This document shows positions 35,503 through 47,121 of a stretch of 64,000 bases of DNA, piece by piece. Source of the stretch: Nepenthes gracilis (Eukaryota > Streptophyta > Magnoliopsida > Caryophyllales > Nepenthaceae); assembly GCA_033239525.1 (NCBI GenBank), contig BSYO01000004.1, positions 18,948,037 through 19,012,036 of the forward strand, read 5' to 3'. Under the pieces are notes generated by a model, which made no database searches, was not told the DNA's origin, and was given only the letters and a program-made list of their open reading frames with translations. A program made the position numbers and the translations under genes. Position 1 is the first letter of the stretch. Each line of letters starts with the position of its first letter.

Positions 35503-38500
35503 CTCCTAAATAATTAGCTACCATACACATACACGTTTATACACATAAGTCATACATGCGGGCATCCTCTATCTACTATCATGTTTGCGTAGCACATAAC
35601 CTTTATACTTCTCAACCATCTATGACAAAAAACTATTGGTGAAGCCCAAAAAAAAAAAAGATAGTGGTGCACGCAAGCCAAATGGAAGCAGAGAAAATAG
35701 CCAAGGGAAAATATAAAAAATGATAATATGATTTTCCGTTGGAAATTTAAGTGTAAATTATAAGGTTTCTAAATTTCTTTGTAGGGAGAAGATTAATATT
35801 GATATCTTGAGCTATTCTTCAATTTTATTTTAGCAAGAATATGATTGCTGGGAGGATATTTGAATTCGAGGTGCCTACCTTAGTTTTATGTAATTCTCTA
35901 ATTATGGAATTTTATGTAAAAAGATGAATAACAATCAGAAAACTGATTTGTTGGAGCTATTTTGAAGCTTTAATTTTATGAAAACAAATGAGCCAGTGGA
36001 CTTGAGCACTATGTAATCAAGATATAGTAAGGTTATTTACTGGAAGTGATGAAATGAAATGTAACAAGCATGCTAAATTGAAGATTGTTGGTTTAGAGTG
36101 TGATGCAAGATAAATTAGAGAAATTGAATAATAGCAAAGGATCTAATCCTTAGAATTGTAGTTCTCAAACAAAAAAGCAATTCAAGCATCACAGGAATTC
36201 TTGATTACTGTTGAATCCAATTCAAAAACTTAAGCATGCCACGGTTTGCTTGGGTATAGGAGAGGACTTTGTGCAAAATTCCGTTTTTGAAACTTCGGGA
36301 ATAAGCTAGGTGTTGCACCGCACAATTTAGGTGAATAGATAATAAGATTTATGTTAATATTTTCACTTAATGGATCGTGTTTGAAAATTCATTTTAACAC
36401 CATAGAAGTGAATAACATGATATATTTTCATGAGGACCCTTATGTAGTTTACAATTATTGATAGCATTTTACAAGTGATTTCAACTTGAATTGTATGCCA
36501 TATATTTATGGACATAAGCCTTAAATGTAATAGTTGTACATTCATGATATGAGGTCTTTAGGACCACATTTAGTATATATGAAGCCTTTCAAACATATAC
36601 CAAAAGTCTTTGTTCTTCGGTGATGCTCTGTGCACGTATATGACCACATAACATGGCACTTATCCATGATTCCATAAGTTCTTATATGACACTGTGGTTT
36701 GATGCTCGGCTCAATGTGTATGGTGTAAGATGTTTTAGATAATTATTTTATCAGCTAGTTTCAGTTTCATCAAAATTTGTAATCCAAACTACATGTGACT
36801 TATATTGAAATGCCTATAAGAAAATTTTGCAAACCTATTATCCATTCACTAAGCTTGCCAAATAGTATGTTACTGCTTCAATTTATAAAGACAGTAATGC
36901 TTAGCCTTCAAGTTTACTGGTCTTAAATCTTTGTTTTGCCAGGCAAGTGATCAAAGTTACAAAACACAGAGCAGAGCGTGCATCTGGTAAGTAATGAAGA
37001 TTAATCTGCAAAAGAATTTCTATTGCATGGTATGATGTTTCTAAACCATATGAAGAAGGTTTGGTTGGTAAAAATGTATTGCAACATGGAACAAAGTTAC
37101 TAATACAAAGTTGTTCTGGAAAAGCTAAAGATTGCATATCATGGATTCACACAAATCATCTTAATCAAACCTATATTTGGCAAGTTAAAAGTAAGAGATA
37201 CTGACTCATGGTCAATAAGAAGATAATAGCAATGAAGAAAAAAGAGAATCTAGTGGTGCTAGTTCAGCTCAGTATTCAGAAGTTGTGTCCAGGAATCTTA
37301 TAAACAGAGTAGAGATAGAGCTCAGTTGCTTCATATTGGAAAGTGCATAGAACAGTGAAAACTTGCCAAAGTTCAAATTCACTTGCAGAGAGCTATGAGG
37401 AAGAGGCTGCATACTAACATTCTCATTGAGACAAGGGTAGCAAGGTTACCATATCTTCTACCCATGCAATTCAAAGAACGGCAATTTTCAACACTAACTT
37501 TTTGTCTGAATGTCCATTTAGTGCTGCAATTTTTGGCATTGTGCAGATGGATGGAATTTTATTGTTTGGTGCAGGCTCTGGGAAGCAGTGAGGAGATGGA
37601 TTCAGCTAAAAGCTAAAGAAAGGTGTGTACCACAGCCCAAATTGAGGTCCTTGTTTGTGGCTACCATCTCTCAGAGTTGAAGAAAGAGGAAATAAGACTT
37701 CTCAACAAAAATAACTAAGGTTCACAGTCCACAGAATTTGTATTGGACTCATATGTATAGACTCTTGATGTGTAGAATTTTCCGTATACATGAGCTGACT
37801 TTTATACTTGGGTGATCCCAGGTTATGGTTTTACATACTGTGCCTCGCTAGGAAGTCATAATCCTTTTCTTACCAAAAGGGGGAAGGAAATGACAAGAGG
37901 TACTTCTTTTCTCCTTTTCTTTGGACAGGTGCAATTGCGTACTAACTAATCAAAATTCTATTGATAAGTATGTTGACGTAAATATCCAAAATTAGGTGTA
38001 CAATAATGCAGAAGCAAAATAATGAAAAAGAAGCTCATTAACAAAATTAGCAATAGCTCTCTTTCCAAATTTCTAGTCAAGCATGATATCAACAATTTTG
38101 TCACAATTCACACTATAAACGCCCCATATACTAAGTGAAAAGAACTTTCAAAGGCGTGCATTGGCTCAAGGATTCACCATTTGACAAGTACCACATGTCG
38201 TGCCGGTGCCATTGAACTACTGCATATTGGTCCTCTACTTAATCATTTTTAAAAGAAAAAATAAAAATCAAAATTAAGATTATGAGTGTATAGAGTCACA
38301 TCTCACATGACCAATCCACCTAATTGTGATCAAGAAGAAAGCTGACACCCTGCTTCACCATTATGGTCTAATCCTCTTTTTTACAAGTAGTACCCTCACA
38401 AAACATCAAAATGAGCACCTTCTATCACCTAGGGCGTGTCATCTTCCAGACAAAGTTATTTTATTTCTCAAGGGAATGTAAGAGTTTAACTATCTAACAA

Positions 38501-38895
38501 ACAGCAACAAAGCCAATCTAAAACTCGATGATTAGTGTACATCGGGGGCTTCTCTGTGGCCAAAGCGGAGCTTGCCAAGTTTATGGTTCAAATGAAACGT
38601 TGGGTGTGCAAATTGAAAGATGAACCCCCAAAGACAACAGTGCGGAATAATAGCTTCTTCGTCAATTCTCCACCCAACCCCCCCCCTGAAAAAAAAAAAA
38701 AAAAAAAGAAACAAAGGAAAATGAAAATCAAATGTAAAGGACCGTTGTAGCGGGAATGAGAAATAATGATCAATTTACATTGTATAACAACGAATAGCGC
38801 ACTAATAATATCTCAAGTTCATCATGCAATCAGACCTTTAAAAGTAAAGAACAATAATAAATAAATACGGAATGAAAAAAAGAAAAAAGAAAAAC

Positions 38896-39210
38896 CTTTT
38901 TCTCCATAGACTGCATCGAAGAGGAGTCGATGGAGCCGGGATCATTGACGTGCGTTGTAGCTCCAGTACTGACACTGCGACGACGTTCGCTCACAATCCC
39001 GAGAGGGGAAGTTGAGGTAGGAGTAGGATTCCCCCGTTTGATGGTGGAGCTGCAGACAGCAGGCAAAGACCCGAGGATTCTAGTTTGGGTTTCGCTCGAT
39101 GCTAGTATAGGAGGAACCATAGAAAGACGAAGAGCCAACGCCTTCGCCGTTTGGCCCAAAAATTGCGATCCGGTAGCACACAACAGATACGGACCCATCC
39201 GCAGCGCCAT
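38896..39210 (-). CDS. BOLA4: BOLA4-like organellar BolA protein, exon 1
   Basis: BolA proteins pair with monothiol glutaredoxins and take part in iron-sulfur cluster handling; plant BOLA4 acts in plastids and mitochondria. Exon 1 encodes 105 residues from MALRMGPYLLCATG. The first 75 or so are a Ser/Arg/Leu-rich targeting sequence with RRRSVSTGATTHV near the likely cleavage zone, followed by the BOLA4 signature NDPGSIDSSSMQSMEKK. The donor GTTTTTC follows. Joined to exons 2 and 3 the product is 178 residues, the usual size, with all phases consistent and no stop. NRQRMV stands where many BolA proteins have RHR, as I recall for plant BOLA4. The ATG at 39210 was chosen because upstream in-frame codons lack another ATG. 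Confidence 0.95.
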
Positions 39211-39404
39211 TGACGTGGGATTGCACTCTTCTTCGATCGCCACCCCACGTCTTAATTAAAACCTAATGCTAATAAGCTAACAGTAAAGTAATGCCATTTG
39301 CCAGTCACTTCTAATTCACCCGCCGTTCCATTTTTTATAACTTATAATTTATTTCGGGGAGGGGGGGAGATGAGCTTTGTACATAAATAATTTATTAATA
39401 AATG
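39211..39404 (-). promoter_or_regulatory. Remaining BOLA4 upstream sequence
   Basis: Only 194 bp separate the BOLA4 ATG from the target-site duplication of the solo LTR at 39405. Any 5' UTR and core promoter must lie here or within the inserted LTR. A 'TTTTTTATAACTTATAA' stretch near 39330 is a possible TATA region. Confidence 0.5.
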
Positions 39405-39639
39405 TGATGCATGCTGCATCATGGGCCTAAAGGGCCAGCCCAAAGCAGCCTCACAATTCAACTCCAATCCTACAAAATTTTTTCAAAATGAAAGGTCTCA
39501 AGACTAGATGAGCAAATTTGTGGATCACACAATAAAGTCAGACACTCTCAAATTTGGAAAGACAAGCTCTAAATAGCTCAACATTTCTAGGATAGAGACC
39601 TATCCACCATTGAAGAGTTGCTATCATTCCAAAAGGCCT

Positions 39640-39948
39640 ATCATCTATTTAAGAGTCGCCCTCCATCTGGGAGTCGAAAGCCCTCCATCCAGGGAGCTTG
39701 AAACCCTTCGTCCCGGAGCCAAGAGTCCTCTGTCCGAGAGGCTAGAGTCCTCCATTCCGGAGTCAGGAGCACTCCGTCCCGAAATCATAAATCCTCCATC
39801 CCGGAGTCAGGAGTTGCCATTCTTCTAGAAAGTATACCCTCCATTTAGGAGTTATCCTCTGTCTAGGAACTAAGAACCCTTTGTTTGGGAGCCTGGAGCC
39901 TTCCATCTCGGAGCCTGGAACACTCCATCCCAGAGCCAAGAGCTCTCC
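39640..39948 (+). repeat. About 22-bp minisatellite, left part
   Basis: Degenerate repeats of CTCCATCCCGGAGTCAGGAG type. They stop at the nested LTR and resume at 42660-42790, which is how the nesting was recognised. Confidence 0.8.
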
Positions 39949-42657
39949 TGTAAGGGCCAAGTTTCGAAATTATATAAGTTTACTGAACATATTAATTATG
40001 TTAGAATTTAGAGACCAGAAATCTAAACTGGCCAAAATACCCACTCTAGTAGAAAAAAATCCACTCTGGCAAAATATCTACTCCGACAATTGCTCACAGG
40101 CAAACCATTTTGGAAATCCATACCGGTCAAGCCATTTTAGAAATTCCTTCCAACATTTTGTATCATTTCGAAAATCCAAACCGGTCGAAAATCCAAATAT
40201 CATTCCGAAAATTCATACGAAACGAAATGATCATTTCGGCAATTATCATCCATACTGGCCAAAATGACCATTTCGGTAATTATCACCCATACCGGCCAAA
40301 ATGACCATCTCAAAAATTATCATCCGTACTGGCTAAAACGATCATTCCGATAGTTATCATCTATACCAGCCAAAATGACTATTCAGGCAATTATTATTCA
40401 TACCAATCAAGTAAAGTATACCGGTAAGTAAAGCATTACAAAAATTTATACCGGTCAAATTAAGCATACCAGTCAAGTAAAGCATTCCAGAAATTCATAC
40501 CGGTAAGTAAAACATTCCAAAAGTCCATACCAGCTAAAACATTCATTCCGAAATTATCATTCCTGAACCGGCCTAGTAATTCATTCTGGGAATTGCCATT
40601 TCGGAACTTTAAACCGGTCAGGTAATCCATTCTAGGAAATATCATTCCAGAAATTTAAGCCGGTCAAAACGTCCATTTTGGGAAATACCATTTTGAAAAT
40701 CCAAACCGGTCAAAACGTCTATCCCGGGAATCCAAACCGGTCGAAATGTCCATTTTGGGAAATATCGTTCCAGAAATTCAAACCGGCCAAAACGTCCAAC
40801 TAGTCAAAACATCTATTCTGACAGTTGTCATCCCGAAAAATTCAAACCGGTCAAGTAGCCCATCTCGGCATTTATCATTCCGAAAAATCAGATTTATAAC
40901 TTGATTAGCAACATGTATCATAACCTGCGATTGACACTTGGAACTCTAAGACTTAGCCTAATGACTCAACCAATTTGGACCAATGAGTATGCATTATTAG
41001 GGACAGCATATTGGCAACATTTCGCCTTAAGAAATTGATGACTAATTACCATTAAAGACACCTAAGTTGATGTGCTGGCGGTAACACAGCCAACAAAAAA
41101 ATCTATATAAGGCAAGGTAAGGGAAAGAAAGGGAAAGGCAAATAAGAGGGAAATAAGAGAGGAAAGACTTGTGTGACTAAAGGAAAAGACAGAACTCAGC
41201 AAGTCAAGTGACCAAAGGAAAAGTATACTTATGCCTTCTTTCCTTCTTGTGTTTTTTTGATTAATCTCTTAAGTATTATCATTCCAATACTTTGATTCAT
41301 ATTTTACCTATTCTCGTAACATCATGTGAAAACCAGATTTAGAGAAGGAAAAATGCTATATGAAATCAGAGTATCAAACCAGTGACTAAACACAATCCAA
41401 TAAATACCAAGTTTAAATTTTATTTTTCAGTATAAAAAGATATATTTTCAAACTCGAATATTATGCTACAAATATTATTGTCAAATTGGTCATATTGTTA
41501 TATTCAATGGGTATTATTGTCGAATTGCATTTTAGGACTCGAATACTATGCTGCAAATATTATTATCAAAATGGTCATATTGTCATATTGAATGAGTATT
41601 AATTGTCGAAATTGTATTTCAGACTCGAATATCATGCTGCAAATATTATTGTTAGAATGGTCATATTGAATAGATATTATATCATGTTATCAGGAAAAAA
41701 ATTATTTCCTTTTAGAATAAAGAAAGTTTAGTATCTAACACACGATAAAATTTTTATAAGAAATTTTGAAATAAAGTAAATAACATACCAGGATAAATCG
41801 ACAGATAATATATTCTGGTATACCTTAGTATATTCTGGTGAAAGACCGATATTTGATAATTCAATTCAATTTTGTATCATTGAGGCGATTTCAACCCCGT
41901 CTACTGGGTATAAAGGTATGTACCACCCATCTAGGGTGTAAATATGAGTTTCGGCTTTAGATTGGGTGGATAGAATGCAATCCATCTGTCTCAGGGTGCA
42001 ATACGAGTTCAGACCTTAAATTGTGTGGATAGAACATAATTCGGATCTTAATCAACTGCTTTTTTAGCTGGTAAGGCCTATTGACCTTGGTTCCTATAGA
42101 AAAATAAGGAAGAAAAAAATTATCTGCAAAGTTTGGCAAAAGATACAAAAAAAGAATTGCATATTTTCATCCTACGTAATAATTCCTCTATATGTTATTA
42201 TATTTTAACTAAGAAAATTGCGTGATCATTGTTATATTTATTGTACATTGTTGAGCATTTAGTTCACTCGCTTACTATTTTACTAATCTTTCAGATGGCC
42301 TGAATGAGTTTTTATCAAATGAGCAGAAGTGAAAAATAAAGAATTTAGCAGATATTTTGGAGATAGTTATTTTATGGTTTATCATGTACTTAGAGTGTAG
42401 GAAAGAAAAGAAAAAAAATGTACCTGATGTAAACTATATAAGTAAACTTTGATGTTGTACTTAATATCAATATATGACAAGTTTATTTTGATCAATATTA
42501 GTGAGTTGTGCCTTATTAAGATTTTGTATGATTTTAGCTAGTATCTTTCTTTATTTGGGTCTTGTGTATAATGAGTTTACATCCCTTATATGATATTGAC
42601 TGATAAAATATAAGTATAGAATAAAAATAATAATAAATTAGTACGTAGGACGTCACA
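39949..42657 (+). mobile_element. Nested solo LTR, Ty3/gypsy-like
   Basis: Starts TGTAAGGGCCAAG and ends GTAGGACGTCACA (or two bases later). It splits the minisatellite of the outer LTR. The U3 (40080-40870) is a series of degenerate units around 'CCGGTCAAAATGTCCATTTT'. A TATA box (CTATATAAGG) is at about 41102, followed by a purine-rich leader and a U5 with the 'TTAGATTGGGTGGATAG' block near 41960. The flanks TCTCC and TCTGT do not match well, so the duplication has decayed or the end is slightly different. Confidence 0.7.
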
Positions 42658-43014
42658 CATCTGTCCAGAGCTAGGAGCCCTCCGTCTTGGAGCTAGGAGT
42701 ACTCTATCCCAGAGCAGCAAGTCTTCAGTCTCGGAGCCAGGAACCCTCCGTCCTAAAGCCCTCCACCAAGGAGGTAGCCCTCTATTCTAAGCTAGGAGCC
42801 CACTATCCAAGAGTCAACCTTCCACTCAAATGACTAGGATGCTGGCCCATTAGTACAATTTAATCCTCTGCCTTTAAGTTGCCTTTTACTCGGGAGCACC
42901 TCTAAGACACCCTTCAGTAGGGCACAACTGTCAGTGGAAAAACAACCCATGAATGAGACTTAAGAGCCAAGAAAGATTTAAACTCGCTTTCTACGCACAA
43001 CTCTTTTTCATTCA

Positions 43015-43870
43015 TAGTAAACCACGCCCTACCAAGTACATCCATAGTGAGCCACTCCTTATCGAGTACATTCATAGTGAGCCACTCCCCACCCAATGTA
43101 TCTATAGTAAGCCACTCCCCACTGAGTGTATCCATAATAAGCCACTCCCTGCTGAGTGCATTAATAGTGAGCCACTTTCCACCTAGTGCATCAATAATAA
43201 GCCACTCCCTATTGAGTACATCCATAGTGAGTCACCCCCTATCGAGTACATTCATAATAAGTCACTTCTCGTCAAGTATATTTATAGTGAGCTACTCCCT
43301 ATTGAGTGCATCTATAGTGAGCCACTCCATACCAAGTGTATCTATAGTGAGCCACTTCCTATCTAATATATCCATAGTGAGCCACTCCCTGCTAAGTACA
43401 TCCATGATGAGTTACTCTCTGTCGAGTGCATATATAGTGAGCCACTCACTATGGATGTCCTATTGAGTGCATCCATAGTGAGTCCCTCCCTATCAAGTGC
43501 ATCTATAATGAATTACTCCCTATCTAGTCCATCCCTTGTGAGCCACTCCCTATCGAGTGCATTTATAGTAAGTTACTCCTCACCGAGTGCATCAATAGTG
43601 AGTTACTCCTCATCGAGTGCATCAATAGTGAGTTGTTCCCTATCGAGTGCATCCATAGCGAGCTAGTCCCTGTCGATTGCACCCATAGTGAGTCACTCCC
43701 TATCGAGTGCATCTATAGTGAGACACTCCTCGTCAAATACATCTATAGTAAGCCACTTTTTGCCGAATGCATCCATAGTAAACCCCTCCTTGCCAAGTGC
43801 ATCCATAATTAGCCATTCCCTACCGAGTATACCCATAGTGAGTCACTCATCGAGTGCAACTCTAGTGAGT
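43015..43870 (+). repeat. 30-bp minisatellite (about 28 copies)
   Basis: Unit CATAGTGAGCCACTCCCTAT + CGAGTGCATC, degenerate but with a regular 30-bp period. Because 30 is a multiple of three, it gives a long Ser-rich repeated ORF that is very unlikely to be a gene. It lies in the U3 of the outer solo LTR. Confidence 0.9.
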
Positions 43871-44229
43871 CACCGATTACATGCAGCTAAAAGAAAGCTC
43901 AGACCTCCATCTCTAATTCGACACCCATCGGGCGCACCTATGGGAGTCAGTCCTTTTCTCACATCTCCTACTCACGTGCAATTCAACATTATCTAGTATC
44001 TTCCTCATATCTTTCTATTATTTTAGAAATATTATTAATTTAAGTATTAGAGGATAAATTGGGGAGTAAGTCTCGTCAATCATTTGACCTCTTGTTAACT
44101 ATTTGTGGTGTGCAAATTTCAGATTAATAACAATAGAAATTGAACCCACTCCAATTCAACCCACAACGAAAGATTGAAAAGCTCCATAATCCGTACCATA
44201 ACGCGAGAACTCAGGGACCCATCAAAATG

Positions 44230-44958
44230 ATTAATTAGTGTGATATTTAACACTTCTCAATGCTAAATTAAAATGTTAATGAGATTTTTTGATAAACTAT
44301 TCTATACATTTTATTATATTTTAATGTATTTTTTTTCAAAATACCCACAAACAATTTTTTAAAAACTATATATTTTAGTTTTACTTTAAAGTAATCTCAC
44401 AAGTACCACTTAAATAGAATATACTTGAAAATTCAACAAAAAAAATGGCATTAATTTTTTTTAAGGAAAACTGAATGGATCTACCCTATTTTCCCCTTAA
44501 TTTTCTATGTCTAAATCATGAGCAATGTCTGGTTAGACATAATAAAAAGGTGGCAATCATGTTATTATGTTCAATTAATTAAAATAGAATAAATATTATT
44601 AAAGATGAGTAGTTCTTATGAATAAAGTGGAACAAATATTACCTTATTTGATTTGACATATAGATAAGTATTATATTTAAAAATAAAAATAAAAATAGTG
44701 CAAAAATATCACCATAATGATAGGGAAAAAGGTTAGAGATAACGATGGAGAATTGATAGGAGGACCAATTGGCCATGCCATTACCTACGTGGGAGGGCAG
44801 CATCAGCAAAGGTGTGTCGCCAATATTGGCAGTAACTGAGTATTGAAGCAACGACAAACATTTTTAGTAGGTTAATGGACGTCTCTCTTTTCATTTCAGA
44901 CAATGCGTGTGGTGTCCCATATTTTCATATACATTTAATGAGACATCATACTATATAT
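44230..44958. other. AT-rich spacer between two retrotransposons
   Basis: A short gap between the solo LTR and the full element. No gene or repeat was recognised. Confidence 0.5.
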
Positions 44959-44963
44959 AAATC

Positions 44964-45967
44964 TGTTGGGTCCCATGTCTTGGCCCATGAGACAGGCCCA
45001 GGCCCACGAAACAGGTCGCGGCCCATGAGGAGATCAGAAGCCCACGTGAGGCAGTTAGCCCAGCCCAAGGGCGGAAAGGCGCTAGTCCACGATGGAAGAA
45101 GCCAACGGAAACCTGCAGCGCAATAAATGCGTCGTCGGGAACAGGCGAAAAAGGCGGAAAGGCTAGCCAATAGAGGCGTGGCTGGCGCAGCGCCAACGCC
45201 ACCCGCTGCCGCCTGCAGGTGGCCAACCAATCCCCGCTCAGGGAAAATCGGGCGTGGTCAACAACGCTCAGCAGCGTGCCAAGCACGACAACAGGACAGT
45301 CGGCGTGACCGGCGGTCTATGACAGCGACTAGCGGCGCGATGGCCCAAGCAACAGGCGTTTTGGCGCCCAAGAGTCCAAATGGATGAGGCGTATAAGAAC
45401 CCTCACACCTCACAGAGAAATGGACTTTTGGATCGATCTTGAGACCTTCAATCTCTCTCGCTCTCTTTCGATCAACCTTGGATCACTTCTGAACTTAGCT
45501 TCGAGCATCCTTGATCATCTGCATCCCTCTTCTCTAAAACCTGAGAGTGACGAGTCAAGGCAGAGCATCGACTCATCTAGCCAACTCGCTCACCATCCCA
45601 GCATCCTCTAAGATCACGGAAAAGTTAGCCACCCATCGCGGTGCACTAAGGAAGCCAGGCCTTCCACCACCTGCTCATTGCATTTCTCTACATCACCACA
45701 CAAGCACTTCTACGCTTCACAGCATTTCTCCGCGCACTCCTTTAGTGTGCACCATTTCCGTTTATTGCGGAAATTTGCTGACTTGAGCGTCGGAGCGGCC
45801 TCGGTGGGAGAAATCCAGCCAGACCCTTCACCTCTTGTTTGTTGTTTGTATTGTGCAGGTCCAGGTTTACAGAGACGGAGACCGGACCCTTCCTCCGAAG
45901 CAGCCGCACGCTTAGGAATCCGAAGGCTCCCTAATCCGTACGACAACCGTGGGCCCGGGACGCAACA
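44964..45967 (+). repeat. 5' LTR (1004 bp)
   Basis: Starts TGTTGGGTCCC and ends CGGGACGCAACA. The U3 is GC-rich. TATAAG (45392-45397) is followed by a CT-rich leader. It matches the 3' LTR closely from about 45400 onward; the U3 half has many small indels relative to the 3' copy. Confidence 0.95.
45392..45397 (+). promoter_or_regulatory. LTR TATA box
   Basis: TATAAG in GGCGTATAAGAACCC, conserved in the 3' LTR near 57122. Likely the core promoter for the genomic RNA, which would start about 30 bp downstream. Confidence 0.6.
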
Positions 45968-45968
45968 T

Positions 45969-45985
45969 TGGCGCCGTTTGTGGGA
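45969..45985 (+). other. Primer-binding site (tRNA-Asp type)
   Basis: TGGCGCCGTTTGTGGGA begins one base after the LTR. Its first ten bases are complementary to the 3' end of plant tRNA-Asp, as in many Tat-like elements. Confidence 0.85.
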
Positions 45986-46038
45986 AACTGACAATAAGCC
46001 AAGTGTCTCTTTCCCATCCAACAGCTGAACAACAGAAA

Positions 46039-47121
46039 ATGGTGAACACCAGAGCACAAACTAGTGCTCCTGCGGTGGAAGCCACCGTCCAAGACGAAGT
46101 TCCCCCCACGGGGAACCAAGCAAACAATCAACCGGAGCCTGACGTCCGCCGCCTGGCTGCGGACGTAGATACTCTGAAGAAGATCCTCCTCGCCGTGTGC
46201 GCGAACACCGGGACTGCCTGGCCCTGGGCCGCTCCTCCAGCAGCCCAGGCCTCCACCTCCAAGAGAGAAAGGCGTCGAGAGGCCGCTCGCAGGAGGCGAG
46301 CTAACCGTCTCGACCGCGCGGCAGCCCAAGCTGCACCAAGTGAGGATGGCCAGAACGAGGCGGAGAGCCATCCCGCCGACGATGACAGGGAGGACAGCCC
46401 TGAAGGGCGCAACCCCCGTAACTCGCGCGGCAACAGGAGGCCACCCGCCGCAGGCTCTAACGGCGAACGCGCCACCCAGGCAGAGAGCCGTCATCCTCGA
46501 CGAGCCCAGACGCACTTCCAGAGTAATACGGAACTCCGTGACGTCCTCAATGCGCGGAGAGGCTCTACGGACCCTTCGATGGAGGACAAAGTTAAGGTGT
46601 TGTGGGACACCCTACATAAGGAGAAACCCACGCCCTCCTCCGCCGACCTCCGTAGATCGCCATTCGCCATGGACTTGCGGACGCAGCCGTTGCCAAGCAA
46701 GTTCAAAATGTCGGTCCTGGAGGGATACGACGGAAGCAAGGACCCGATGGACCATCTCAACTGCTTCCGCACCCACCTCTCTCTACAAGGGGCAAGCGAG
46801 GCCCTGATGTGCCAGTGCTTCTCCGTCACCCTTAGGGGTGACGCGCTGCTCTGGTTCCACGGCCTCCCCTCGAACTCCATACGCTCGTTTGACGAGCTTG
46901 CTGACAGCTTCCTGAGCCAGTTTGCCTTCAGTAGAAGGGAGGAGAGACAACCCTGGCACCTGGTCTGTCTCCGACAAAGGCAAGATGAAAGCCTAAAGCG
47001 GTTTCTGGACCGTTTCATCACTGAGGCGAGGCGGATCCCTCACCTCTCCGACGAGCTCAAACTCAACGCCTTCGTCGCCACTCTGGCGGCGGGGGACTTC
47101 TTCAAACATCTGTCGCACTAG
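46039..47121 (+). pseudogene. gag: gag (capsid region), ended by a stop
   Basis: From ATG at 46039 the frame runs 360 codons to TAG 47119-47121. The first 190 or so residues are polar and rich in Arg, Ala and Glu. The Retrotrans_gag domain follows, including FKMSVLEGYDGSKDPMDHLN, LRGDALLWFHGLP and RQDESLKRFLDRF. The same frame stays open after the TAG with gag-type sequence (AETIARAYITAEEANEAKR), so the stop is a lesion inside gag and not its natural end. Confidence 0.9.

Larger units (their letters stand above)
29914..38895 (-). other. BOLA4 intron 1 (about 9 kb), transposon-filled
   Basis: Bounded by the donor GTTTTTC after exon 1 and the acceptor CACAACAG before exon 2. It contains a minus-strand copia wreck, a duplicated gag block, DNA-transposon-like ends and an LTR (31866-35397). 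29914-31865 and 35503-38895 hold no recognised gene; a C/A-rich run lies at 38677-38706. Confidence 0.85.
39405..44224 (+). mobile_element. Tat-type solo LTR, interrupted by another LTR
   Basis: Begins TGATGCATGC, ends AGGGACCCATCA, and is flanked by a perfect 5-bp duplication AAATG (39400-39404 and 44225-44229). Removing the nested insertion (39949-42657) leaves about 2.1 kb. The U5 end (CCTCTTGTTAACTATTTGTGGTGTGCA) matches the other Tat-type LTRs. It contains two kinds of minisatellite. No internal genes are present, so it is a solo LTR. Confidence 0.85.

Noticed and set aside
38535..38750. Plus-strand frame MYIGGFSVAKAELAKFM...
   Set aside because: Ends in a C/A homopolymer run, lies in BOLA4 intron 1, and has no recognised similarity.
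43047..43666. Long Ser-rich repeated reading frame (SIVSHSLSSA-type units)
   Set aside because: A by-product of the 30-bp minisatellite, whose unit is a multiple of three; it lies in an LTR and lacks gene context.
39640..44000. Regularly spaced repeats that might suggest a CRISPR array
   Set aside because: Direct tandem minisatellites without unique spacers, inside plant LTRs; no cas genes.
45931..47021. Minus-strand frames opposite gag (194 and 176 codons)
   Set aside because: Shadows of the GC-rich gag frame; no conserved motif.
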